From positions 1 through 41,205 of the forward strand of contig JAILAN010000113.1 in NCBI GenBank assembly GCA_024681595.1: a stretch of 41,205 bases of DNA. The letters run 5' to 3'. Under the pieces are notes generated by a model that did not search any database, was not told the DNA's origin, and was given only the letters and a program-made list of their open reading frames with translations. Shown here one piece after another: positions 7,445 through 14,425 of the stretch (positions are counted from its first letter, which is position 1; the number at the start of each line of letters is the position of its first letter). A program made the translations under genes and the position numbers. The DNA comes from Lachnospiraceae bacterium. Lineage in GTDB: Bacteria; Bacillota; Clostridia; Lachnospirales; Lachnospiraceae.

Positions 7445-9082
7445 ATGTCGATATTCGTTAACCAACTGGGATATTTGCCCGGCAGCGATAAACTGGCCGT
7501 TTCCACCAGACCCTGCAATTTTCAGCTGATCAGGGTCAGTGACCAGAAGAGCGTTTATGGCGGGACAACCGGCGAAAAGGTATTTGATGATAATTCGGGT
7601 GAAGACACCTATATCATCGACTTCACTCCGGTCGATGACGAAGGCGAATATTATATCCTGGCAGGAAACAGTAATAAGTCGCATAATTTCCGTATATCAC
7701 GTGATGTATATAAAGGACTGATCAAAGATATATCCAAAGCCCTGTACTATCAGCGCTGCGGTATGGCTCTGGATGAGGCACATGCAGGTATATTCAAGCA
7801 CGGAGCATGCCATATGGATGGTTCTGTGATGTTCAATGATTACATAAAGAAAACTCCCAATCCCGTTAAATATGATATGACAGGCGGATGGCACGATGCA
7901 GGTGACTACGGCAGATATACAACCGCGGCTGCAGTAGCACTGGGACACATCCTTTATGCATTCGATATGTTTCCTGAGAGTTTTGACTATGATATGAACA
8001 TCCCGGAGAGCGGAAACGGGATCCCTGATATCCTTAATGAATGTGCCTATGAGCTCAGGTGGATGTTAAAGATGCAAGCCAAGGACGGCGGTGTATACCA
8101 TAAACTCACCGCGTGGAATCACGCCGATTTTGTCATGCCGGAGGATGATCACGACCAGTTCATCATTTATCCTGTGTCAAGTATCGCCACAGCGGATTTC
8201 GTAGCCATAATGGCTCTGGCATCCCGCGTATACAGACAGTATCTTCCGGAATTTGCCGACCAGATGCTGGATGCAGCCATAAAGAGCTCACATTGGCTTG
8301 ATAGCCATCCTTACATAGGATTTAGCAATCCCGAAGGCAGCAACACCGGAGAATACGGCGATGATACCGATATAGACGAGAGACTGTGGGCTGCTGCAGA
8401 GATGTTGCGTGCGGACACCGCTAACCGGGATAAATATCTGCGCATACTGACAGCGCTTTCCAAGGATGATGTTTCCAAGACCGATTTCGGCTGGGAAGAC
8501 GTATCTGGATTTGCCACATTATCTGTTCTGTCTGATCCCAAACACAGCAGCGGCATGCTGGAGAGTACCTTTAAAAATGATATCGAAAAAGCTGCCGCCG
8601 GATATGTGGACTATTCGCGCAATTCAGGATATCATCTGGGAATGATAGATGAAGACTTCGTGTGGGGTTCCAATATGGTGGTCGCTAACCGCGCCATTTT
8701 ATTCATTCTGGCCAACCTCATTCATGAAGGTCCTTCAAAGGATAAATTCAAGCGTGCCGCTTTGGCCCAACTGCACTACCTGCTTGGCAGAAATCCTCTG
8801 GATATCTCATATATAACGGGTGAAGGCGAAAATGCCTATATGCATCCTCACAGCCGTGTATGCTATGCGGACGGGATAGACAAACCTATTCCGGGACTCG
8901 TATCCGGCGGTCCTTATAGAACTCCCAGTGATGAAGCTGCAATAGCTGCCATACCAAAGGGAACGGCTCCTGCAAAATGCTATGTGGATGACTGGCGAAG
9001 CTATTCCACCAACGAGATCACGATCTATTGGAACTCTCCCGTTATTTTCATGCTGGCTTTCATCAATTCAAAATGCGTATAA
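7445..9082 (+). CDS. Glycoside hydrolase family 9, probable intracellular cellodextrinase
   Basis: 545-residue GH9 enzyme. An N-terminal immunoglobulin-like CelD_N domain (about 1-85, starting IFVNQLGYLPGSDKLAV) is followed by the (alpha/alpha)6 barrel. The catalytic base region GGWHDAGDYGRY is near residue 150, the substrate-binding LLGRNPLDISYITGEG is in the last quarter, and the acid glutamate lies in STNEITIYWNSP near the end. It lacks a signal peptide and any carbohydrate-binding or dockerin module, so it should act in the cytoplasm on imported cellodextrins. From memory, the B. fibrisolvens H17c cellodextrinase Ced1 has almost the same length and also lacks a leader. The ATG at 7445 follows AAAGGAG by 5 nt; an ATG 36 nt earlier has no ribosome site and would add residues outside the domain. 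It is a single gene with its own terminator at 9107-9135. Confidence 0.9.
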   Translation: MSIFVNQLGYLPGSDKLAVSTRPCNFQLIRVSDQKSVYGGTTGEKVFDDNSGEDTYIIDFTPVDDEGEYYILAGNSNKSHNFRISRDVYKGLIKDISKALYYQRCGMALDEAHAGIFKHGACHMDGSVMFNDYIKKTPNPVKYDMTGGWHDAGDYGRYTTAAAVALGHILYAFDMFPESFDYDMNIPESGNGIPDILNECAYELRWMLKMQAKDGGVYHKLTAWNHADFVMPEDDHDQFIIYPVSSIATADFVAIMALASRVYRQYLPEFADQMLDAAIKSSHWLDSHPYIGFSNPEGSNTGEYGDDTDIDERLWAAAEMLRADTANRDKYLRILTALSKDDVSKTDFGWEDVSGFATLSVLSDPKHSSGMLESTFKNDIEKAAAGYVDYSRNSGYHLGMIDEDFVWGSNMVVANRAILFILANLIHEGPSKDKFKRAALAQLHYLLGRNPLDISYITGEGENAYMHPHSRVCYADGIDKPIPGLVSGGPYRTPSDEAAIAAIPKGTAPAKCYVDDWRSYSTNEITIYWNSPVIFMLAFINSKCV

Positions 9083-9106
9083 AACAATTTACTGTTAAAT
9101 CAAAAG

Positions 9107-9135
9107 AAAGGCTCTGTCGAATGACAGAGCCTTTT
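9107..9135. terminator. Bidirectional intrinsic terminator
   Basis: AAAGGCTCTGTC (9107-9118) and GACAGAGCCTTT (9123-9134) pair perfectly over 12 bp with loop GAAT. A T-run follows on the plus strand (CCTTTT), and TTTCTTTT follows on the minus strand. It separates the convergent GH9 (plus) and cold-shock (minus) genes and should serve both. Bases 9136-9229 show nothing else. Confidence 0.85.
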
Positions 9136-9229
9136 AAATCTGTAAGACTAGTTCTAAAAAATCAAATATATCAATATTTAAACTTTATAGGCACATCGTG
9201 TTATCAGATCTTTGTGCTTTAACCGGAAA

Positions 9230-9430
9230 TTAAAGCTTAGTAACGTTAACAGCCTGGGGTCCCTTTTCGCCGTCAACTATCTCGAACTCAACAGAAGCGC
9301 CTTCTTCCAAAGACTTGAAACCTTCCATGTTAAGACCTGAATAGTGAACAAAAACGTCCTTGCCGGATTCGTCACAGATGAATCCGTAACCCTTCTGGTT
9401 GTTAAACCACTTTACAGTACCCTTGTTCAT
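9230..9430 (-). CDS. Cold-shock domain protein (CspA family)
   Basis: 66-residue single cold-shock domain, [18 protein letters not shown] at the N-terminus. RNP1 is KGYGFI and RNP2 is VFVHY, followed by [21 protein letters not shown]. It is an RNA and single-stranded-DNA chaperone that melts mRNA structure. The start at 9430 is chosen because GGAGG lies between it and the upstream in-frame ATG (9448), and because family members begin at this residue. A promoter is visible at 9486-9514, giving a 5' leader of about 50 nt. The short leader does not show the long cold-box type seen in E. coli cspA. It is terminated by the hairpin at 9107-9135. Confidence 0.95.
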   Translation of the reverse strand: MNKGTVKWFNNQKGYGFICDESGKDVFVHYSGLNMEGFKSLEEGASVEFEIVDGEKGPQAVNVTKL

Positions 9431-9485
9431 TGTAAAGTATACCTCCAAAAAATATAAACAATTGCCGCACTATTACGACAGATTC

Positions 9486-9514
9486 AGAATATCACAGCAT
9501 ATTTCAAATGTAAA
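9486..9514 (-). promoter_or_regulatory. Promoter of the cold-shock gene
   Basis: On the minus strand, TTTACA (9509-9514) and TATTCT (9486-9491) are spaced 17 bp, with TG one base before the -10. This is a good extended -10 promoter about 55 bp from the cold-shock ATG. Confidence 0.5.
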
Positions 9515-9521
9515 CACATTT

Positions 9522-10379
9522 TTATCCGTCGATCTGTATAACATCCATGGGATTGATATATTCATCATCCTTCATGATCTGATATCCGAAGTCCGTATTT
9601 TCCTTGTCTATTGAAAACAGGATATAACCCTTGCCGATCGAGTCGCCGGCCTTGACCAGCACCTTGCCGTTATTTCTGTAGATGGATTTGTATCCGTTCT
9701 CATGATCTATTATGATCCTGTTGCCGTAATCAATATCATCCTCAACCGAAACAACAGTGCCCGTTCCGGTGGAAACGATGTTGATACCTGTGGTGACCGT
9801 AAACTTAAGTATCGGATGATCATTACTGTCTACGCCGCCCTCTTCCATATTGCTGGTTCCGCCGCTTAGCGGGAAGCTCTTAGGTATTGCATTTTCAGTC
9901 TCTTCGGCTACTATGGCACTTTCATTGGCTGCTTTCTTGGTAACTGTCTCCGAAAGCACCGCAACCTTGGAAGATAATGTATCATTCTCAACCAGCAGGA
10001 ATTCGTTCTGGTCGGTCAGTTCATTGTTCTCAACGATCTGATTGACGAGCTGTGTCCTGAGGTCCTTGATAACGATCGAATCGTATATCAGCAGACATAC
10101 AAAGATAAGGAAAACTATACCCAAAACCACGGAAATGAATTCCACCAGTGCAGGTCCTATATGGTGGGTGGTAATACGGCCGTCCTCATGCTCTTTGGCA
10201 AGCATTACGGCATATTTCCTGCGCTTTTTCTTTTCCGTGTTAACAGCTTTATCACCTGATATAATGTCGACCTCGACATCGTTATTTGCAGGTGCATCAG
10301 CTGCAGGAGCAGTATCCTCTTTGACTGCAGTTTCTTCGGTTGTCGTAACGGTGTCGTCCTTTTTAATCTCTTCTTCCAT
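9522..10379 (-). CDS. Membrane-anchored LytM/M23-like protein, metal ligands missing
   Basis: 285 residues. An acidic, low-complexity cytoplasmic N-terminus ends in the basic EKKKRRKYAVML. One membrane span follows (about 84-108, FISVVLGIVFLIFVCLLIY), then a coiled coil (about 109-155, VENNELTDQNEFLLVENDTL), a linker, and a C-terminal LytM/M23-like beta domain with GTGTVVSVEDDIDYGNRIIIDHENGYKS split over two strands. Active M23 enzymes use H-x3-D and H-x-H. Here the HTGID-like position reads TTGINI and the LHFEI-like position reads FGYQIM, so the zinc ligands look lost. It may be a structural or activator protein, as with degenerate LytM proteins such as SpoIIQ types and EnvC. The ATG at 10379 follows GGAGG by 4 nt. 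It has its own promoter at 10407-10435. Confidence 0.7.
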   Translation of the reverse strand: MEEEIKKDDTVTTTEETAVKEDTAPAADAPANNDVEVDIISGDKAVNTEKKKRRKYAVMLAKEHEDGRITTHHIGPALVEFISVVLGIVFLIFVCLLIYDSIVIKDLRTQLVNQIVENNELTDQNEFLLVENDTLSSKVAVLSETVTKKAANESAIVAEETENAIPKSFPLSGGTSNMEEGGVDSNDHPILKFTVTTGINIVSTGTGTVVSVEDDIDYGNRIIIDHENGYKSIYRNNGKVLVKAGDSIGKGYILFSIDKENTDFGYQIMKDDEYINPMDVIQIDG

Positions 10380-10406
10380 AAGGCCTCCGCGTAACAAACT
10401 TGTAAC

Positions 10407-10435
10407 ATTTTACCACATGCATATGGAATTGGCAA
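10407..10435 (-). promoter_or_regulatory. Promoter of the M23-like gene
   Basis: On the minus strand, TTGCCA (10430-10435) and TAAAAT (10407-10412) are 17 bp apart, with TG one base before the -10. It lies about 28 bp from the ATG, giving a short leader that holds the Shine-Dalgarno GGAGG. Confidence 0.55.
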
Positions 10436-10450
10436 ATCGGGCTGCTTTAA

Positions 10451-10487
10451 GCAAAAAGCAAAGGACAGACTCCCCGGTCTGTCCTTT
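10451..10487 (-). terminator. Intrinsic terminator of yerC
   Basis: AAAGGACAGAC (10460-10470) pairs with GTCTGTCCTTT (10477-10487) around a 6-nt loop. On the minus strand it is followed by a T-rich tract ending GCTTTTTGC. It lies 37 nt past the yerC stop. Confidence 0.85.
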
Positions 10488-10523
10488 GTGTCAATAACTT
10501 ATCTAAATGCCGTAACTGTCTTA

Positions 10524-10814
10524 TTATTTCTTTGAAAGTCTGTCAAATACCAGCGCATAACCGTCATTGCCGTAGTTCAGCGATCTGTTGACGCGGCTGA
10601 TGGTAGCTGTGGAAGCTCCGGTCTCATCTGCTATTTCCAGATACGTCTTTTTCTTGGAGAGCATCGATGCCACTTCATAACGCTGGGACAGGCTCTGCAG
10701 TTCATTGATAGTACATAGATCTTCAAAAAACTTATAGCACTCTTCCTTGCTCTGAAGTTCCAGAACAGCCTCAAACAGATGGTCAACTGCAGGAGTCTTG
10801 ATCTTTTTGTTCAT
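10524..10814 (-). CDS. yerC: TrpR-like DNA-binding protein YerC/YecD
   Basis: 96-residue all-helical Trp-repressor-like protein. LFEAVLELQSKEECYKFFEDL is the dimer region, spanning about residues 10-30. The helix-turn-helix is YLEIADETGASTATISRVNR. This is the conserved Firmicutes YerC family, a DNA-binding protein of poorly defined target. ATG 10814 is favoured over an in-frame GTG three codons earlier because GAGGTGG lies just upstream. It has its own promoter (10846-10874) and terminator (10451-10487), so it is a single-gene unit. Confidence 0.88.
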   Translation of the reverse strand: MNKKIKTPAVDHLFEAVLELQSKEECYKFFEDLCTINELQSLSQRYEVASMLSKKKTYLEIADETGASTATISRVNRSLNYGNDGYALVFDRLSKK

Positions 10815-10845
10815 AATACCCACCTCGTTTACACTCTTTGCATTT

Positions 10846-10874
10846 ACTATACCACACTAAAGTTTTAAAGTAAA
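10846..10874 (-). promoter_or_regulatory. Promoter of yerC
   Basis: On the minus strand, TTTACT (10869-10874) and TATAGT (10846-10851) are separated by 17 bp. It lies in the gap between the xthA stop and yerC. Confidence 0.6.
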
Positions 10875-10911
10875 GAACAATCTGAGCACAAACAGATACC
10901 TGAAAAATGAT

Positions 10912-11664
10912 TCATTCAAATTCAAGACCTACGGGGCAGTGATCCGATCCTGTTATTTCTGTATATATTGTTGCATCCTTCAGCCGGTCCTTCATATCCT
11001 CAGACACCAGGAAATAATCAATGCGCCATCCGGCATTCCTGGTCCTGGCCTGAAATCTGTATGACCACCATGAATAAATGTCCTCCCTGTCGGGATAGAA
11101 ATATCTGAAGGTGTCAATATATCCTGATGAAAGCAGTGTGCTCATGCATGAGCGCTCTTCATCTGTAAAACCTGCATTATGGTGATTTGAAGCAGGGTTC
11201 TTAAGGTCGATCTCCATATGAGCGACATTAAGATCTCCGCACAGGATGACGCTCTTTTTCTGCTTTAATCCGTTCAAGTAGTCCAGAAAATCTCTCTCCC
11301 ACGTCATACGGTAATCAAGTCTCTTTAGCCCGTCCTGGGAATTGGGTGTGTAACAGCAGATAAGGTAATGATCGTCGTATTCCAAAGTGATGACACGGCC
11401 TTCGGTATCGTGTTCGCTGATCCCTATTCCGTATGTAACATCAAGCGGTTTGTTTTTTACAAATACAGCCGTGCCCGAATAACCCTTCCTTTCGGCATAG
11501 TTCCAATACTGCTCATATCCGGGCAGATCCAGTTCTATCTGACCCTGCTGCAATTTGGTCTCCTGCAGACAAAAAGCATCTGCATCAAGTGAATCAAAAG
11601 CCTCCATAAAATTCTTGCCCATCACGGCACGAAGTCCGTTAACGTTCCACGATATATATCTCAT
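10912..11664 (-). CDS. xthA: Exodeoxyribonuclease III (AP endonuclease)
   Basis: 250-residue EEP-fold nuclease for abasic-site repair and 3' end cleaning in base-excision repair. The motifs run in order: SWNVNGLRA (N-terminal Asn), CLQETKL (metal-binding Glu), YSGTAVF, CGDLNVAHMEIDL, WRIDYFLVS, and GSDHCPVGLE with the catalytic Asp-His. This is the ExoA-type enzyme usual in Firmicutes. Its ATG overlaps the stop of the DUF1836 gene (ATGA at 11661-11664), indicating translational coupling. No clear terminator is seen in the 37 bases between its stop and the yerC promoter. Confidence 0.95.
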   Translation of the reverse strand: MRYISWNVNGLRAVMGKNFMEAFDSLDADAFCLQETKLQQGQIELDLPGYEQYWNYAERKGYSGTAVFVKNKPLDVTYGIGISEHDTEGRVITLEYDDHYLICCYTPNSQDGLKRLDYRMTWERDFLDYLNGLKQKKSVILCGDLNVAHMEIDLKNPASNHHNAGFTDEERSCMSTLLSSGYIDTFRYFYPDREDIYSWWSYRFQARTRNAGWRIDYFLVSEDMKDRLKDATIYTEITGSDHCPVGLEFE

Positions 11665-12290
11665 TTTTTCGACCTGTCCCCCTGATCATCGCCGGTTGAA
11701 GCGTTTCCGTAAATGTCCAGCAGTTTCTCTATCAGAAGCTTCTTGGTGTATACATCAAATCCCAGCATGAATATAAACGAAAAAAGCTGAAGTATCTCCT
11801 TGTCCTCATCCTCGCAATCGGTAAAGGTGAGCTTGGATCTTTCATACTTGGCTGTAATATCCTGTTTTAGTTCCTTTCTTTTCTCCTCCTCCATGCTGAA
11901 CACTTCATCATAAATGGAGCACAGATCAATGCTTCCGTCAGAATCAAAATACCTGTCGGTCAAAGGCCCCAGCATGGTCTGAATGTCGTTTATGCTCAGC
12001 AGACCTTTGCTGTAATATATGAATATCAGCATCACGAGATGCTCTTTTGTATACTTTTTCTTGACCGGAGGAGGAAGCAGATCGTTCTTGGCATAGTTAT
12101 TTATCATTGTCTTAGTCAGGATCTTATCCTCTTCGGGGTTTCTCGATGAATTCTTCAGCTTGTTCTGCATAAATGTCGTTACCTGATCCATATAAAGATC
12201 AATGTTCGGCAGATCCGAAGATTTGATGTTATTGATCCTGTCAAGGCTCGCCATTATGCTCTCTAAGAGGTTATCTTTATCAAGTGTCAT
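11661..12290 (-). CDS. DUF1836 protein, MerR-like putative regulator
   Basis: 209 residues. The central region TKTMINNYAKNDLLPPPVKKKYTKEHLVMLIFIYY (about residues 62-97) is the DUF1836 signature and resembles the first helices and wing of MerR-type winged helices. The rest is helical, with an acidic middle (SIDLCSIYDEVFSMEEEKRKE split over a loop) that is probably for dimerisation. It is cotranscribed with xthA through an ATGA overlap. The target is unknown; coupling to a DNA-repair nuclease is suggestive only. ATG 12290 has GGAG 8 nt upstream. Longer in-frame starts to 12359 run through the terminator at 12304-12370 and are rejected. Confidence 0.8.
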   Translation of the reverse strand: MTLDKDNLLESIMASLDRINNIKSSDLPNIDLYMDQVTTFMQNKLKNSSRNPEEDKILTKTMINNYAKNDLLPPPVKKKYTKEHLVMLIFIYYSKGLLSINDIQTMLGPLTDRYFDSDGSIDLCSIYDEVFSMEEEKRKELKQDITAKYERSKLTFTDCEDEDKEILQLFSFIFMLGFDVYTKKLLIEKLLDIYGNASTGDDQGDRSKK

Positions 12291-12303
12291 AGTTTTTCTC
12301 CAT

Positions 12304-12370
12304 ATAAAAAAACAAAAAGATAATGCTAAGTGATCCGTAACAAACGTGTCCGGCATCATCTTGCATTATC
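12304..12370 (-). terminator. Terminator-like hairpin with 36-nt loop
   Basis: GATAATGC (12319-12326) pairs with GCATTATC (12363-12370). On the minus strand it is followed immediately by TTTTTGTTTTTTT (12306-12318), so it should terminate the flavoprotein operon. The loop is unusually long. On the plus strand it contains GCTAAG, GTAAC and CGTGT in the same order as the core of the repeats at 24493 and 28249, so it could be a diverged relative. Confidence 0.55.
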
Positions 12371-12421
12371 AGTATAACACTTCGTGGTTTTTAATACTAC
12401 ATGAAGTTACAGATGTGAAAT

Positions 12422-13636
12422 TTATGCTTTGCCGGCAATCGCACCTGTTGACCATGCCAGCTGCAGATTATATCCCCCACAGTCCCCGTGCAGGTCCAGT
12501 ATCTCTCCGCAAAAGTATAAGTGCGGTACGATCCTGCTCTCAAGATCATCCGTCAGTTCCCCGCAGGGAATCCCGCCTAAGCATATCTGGGCTTCCCGGA
12601 ATCCGTTGGTCCCGTCGATGCGGACACTAAGATCCTTAATGATATCTGCCATCCTGTAAAGAGCGTTTTGAGGAATATCCTTTGACAGTGTATCCTGCTT
12701 TATTCCCGATCGTTTAAGGAGCATCAGCCCAAGCTTTTTATTAAGCATCCCGGATATCATATCCGATGCTTTTCTGTCGGGAAAAACACTCCTCCTCCTA
12801 TCCAGCGCATCCTTTAACAGATCTGAGTCCATATCGGGCATCAGATCTATATGCACCGAGGCATTGTCATGGCATAAAGTCAGTCTGTTCGAAATATCCA
12901 TGGCAACTATGCCTGAAAGTCCGTAATCGGTAAACTGCAGTTCTCCCGACTCAGAGTAGATGCTTTTTCCTGCGTCGGACAGTGTCAGTTTAACACTGCT
13001 TCTGACTCCGGCTACCGATTTAAGCCAGGCTTCACCTGATCTAAGCTGGACCAATCCGGGTCTTACGTCATTTATGGTGTGACCAAGGGCGGTTGCCAGT
13101 ACATATCCACTGCCGTCAGAACCTGTAGACGGGGCAGCCTTTGAACCGGTCGCAATGATAAGCTTATCGCAGGAGAATCTTCCTTTATCCGTTTCTATAT
13201 CAAAGCCGTGGTTTCCTGCTCTTTGTATCGCGGATACGTTACACGATGTAATGATCTTAACTCCGCGCTCATCTGCTGCAAATCGAAGCACATCAAGTAC
13301 CGATGAAGCCTGATCGGACAGCGGATATACCAGATTTCCCCGGTCCTTCATCATCAGTCCGAGCTCTTCAAAAAAGTTCATCGTATCGTCGATACCGAAT
13401 CTGTCGATAACGTTTTTATAAAAAACTCTGTCCGAACACCCCAGATCGGCAAAATGACTGTCTATATCCGTTTTCAGGCTTTTGTTGGACAGGTTGCACC
13501 TGCCGTTACCTGTAGAAAGGATCTTTTTGCCGGGTCTGTCATTATGCTCCAATATAACGGTCTCATCACCTTTTTTTGCTGAAAAGATGGCCGCCGTCAT
13601 TCCTGACGCACCGCCACCTATTATAACTGTCTTCAT
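12422..13636 (-). CDS. FAD-dependent HI0933/BaiN-like oxidoreductase
   Basis: 404-residue flavoprotein of the HI0933/YhiN family. The dinucleotide motif is VIIGGGASGMTAA at the N-terminus, followed by family markers RPGKKILSTGNGRCNLSN and GNLVYPLSDQASSV. The second nucleotide region is KLIIATGSKAAPSTGSDGSG, and the C-terminal FAD contact is CGEILDLHGDCGGYNLQ. Members are annotated NAD(P)/FAD-dependent oxidoreductases. One clostridial relative, BaiN, was linked to bile-acid dehydroxylation, but that substrate should not be inferred here. It begins 12 nt after the hisA stop, so it is the last gene of the dapA-dapB-fbp-hisA run. Confidence 0.85.
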   Translation of the reverse strand: MKTVIIGGGASGMTAAIFSAKKGDETVILEHNDRPGKKILSTGNGRCNLSNKSLKTDIDSHFADLGCSDRVFYKNVIDRFGIDDTMNFFEELGLMMKDRGNLVYPLSDQASSVLDVLRFAADERGVKIITSCNVSAIQRAGNHGFDIETDKGRFSCDKLIIATGSKAAPSTGSDGSGYVLATALGHTINDVRPGLVQLRSGEAWLKSVAGVRSSVKLTLSDAGKSIYSESGELQFTDYGLSGIVAMDISNRLTLCHDNASVHIDLMPDMDSDLLKDALDRRRSVFPDRKASDMISGMLNKKLGLMLLKRSGIKQDTLSKDIPQNALYRMADIIKDLSVRIDGTNGFREAQICLGGIPCGELTDDLESRIVPHLYFCGEILDLHGDCGGYNLQLAWSTGAIAGKA

Positions 13637-13648
13637 TCTTTTATCCGT

Positions 13649-14425
13649 TCAGTCCTCGATACATCTGCGGGCAGCATCTTTGATATCCAGATTGCCCCCG
13701 AATATGTCAAGTGCACTGCCTATAGTCACATCTATCTTTGAGTCACCTATGAGTTTGATGATATCGATATCATCCAGGCTGTGAACACCGCCGGCATATG
13801 TCACGGGAATCCTGCTGCCGATGAGTATAGGGATCAGATCTGTTTCAATGCCTGTTTTTTTGCCTTCAACGTCTGCCGCATGTATCAGGAACTCATCGCA
13901 ATATCCGGCTAATTCATTCAGCAGTAACGAATCTACCCGGACATTTGAAATCTTCTGCCACCTGTCTGTGGCCACAAAGAAGTCATCCCCTTTTCTCCTG
14001 CAGCTAAGATCAAGTATCAGTCTGTCTTTGCCCGTAGAGGATGCCATTCTCGTCAGTGCATCATGATCGATTTCTCCATCCTTAAAAACATAGGATGTCA
14101 CAATGACATGTGAAGCTCCGGCATCAAGGAATTCACCGGCATTATCAGGATCGATGCCTCCACCGATACCCATTCCGCCGCGAAATGCTCCCAGTGCTTC
14201 TAAAGCCTGGCTCTTTGAGGCTTCATATTCCGGAGTGCCCTTTTTGTTGAGGATGATGATATGGCCTCCGTCAAGCCCCAATGAGGAATAAAGCTTTGCA
14301 AAATGAGCCGCGCCTTTTTCCGAAACATAATTCTCAGATGTTCCCTTCGAATCATCCGTCAGCGAAGAACCCACTATCTGCTTGACCGCTCCGTTATGGA
14401 TATCTATGCAGGGGCGAAGTTTCAT
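13649..14425 (-). CDS. hisA: ProFAR isomerase, eukaryotic-type HisA
   Basis: 258-residue (beta/alpha)8 barrel catalysing the fourth step of histidine synthesis (ProFAR to PRFAR). The sequence follows yeast HIS6 rather than ordinary bacterial HisA: CIDIHNGAVKQIVGSSLT, ENYVSEKG, KDRLILDLSCRRKG, EFLIHAADVEGKKTGI, YAGGVHSLDDI and a C-terminal SALDIFGGNL. Each of these has a near-identical counterpart in the fungal enzyme as I recall it. The eukaryotic-type subfamily is recognised as a separate HisA group with scattered bacterial members. No other his gene is nearby. The ATG overlaps the fbp stop by one base (TGATG), so it is translationally coupled to fbp. Confidence 0.88.
   Translation of the reverse strand: MKLRPCIDIHNGAVKQIVGSSLTDDSKGTSENYVSEKGAAHFAKLYSSLGLDGGHIIILNKKGTPEYEASKSQALEALGAFRGGMGIGGGIDPDNAGEFLDAGASHVIVTSYVFKDGEIDHDALTRMASSTGKDRLILDLSCRRKGDDFFVATDRWQKISNVRVDSLLLNELAGYCDEFLIHAADVEGKKTGIETDLIPILIGSRIPVTYAGGVHSLDDIDIIKLIGDSKIDVTIGSALDIFGGNLDIKDAARRCIED

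Noticed and set aside
7309-7518. Longer SPFH protein beginning at 7518
   Set aside because: The extra 70 codons run through the divergent promoter region and contain no SPFH sequence; GGAGG precedes the start at 7308.
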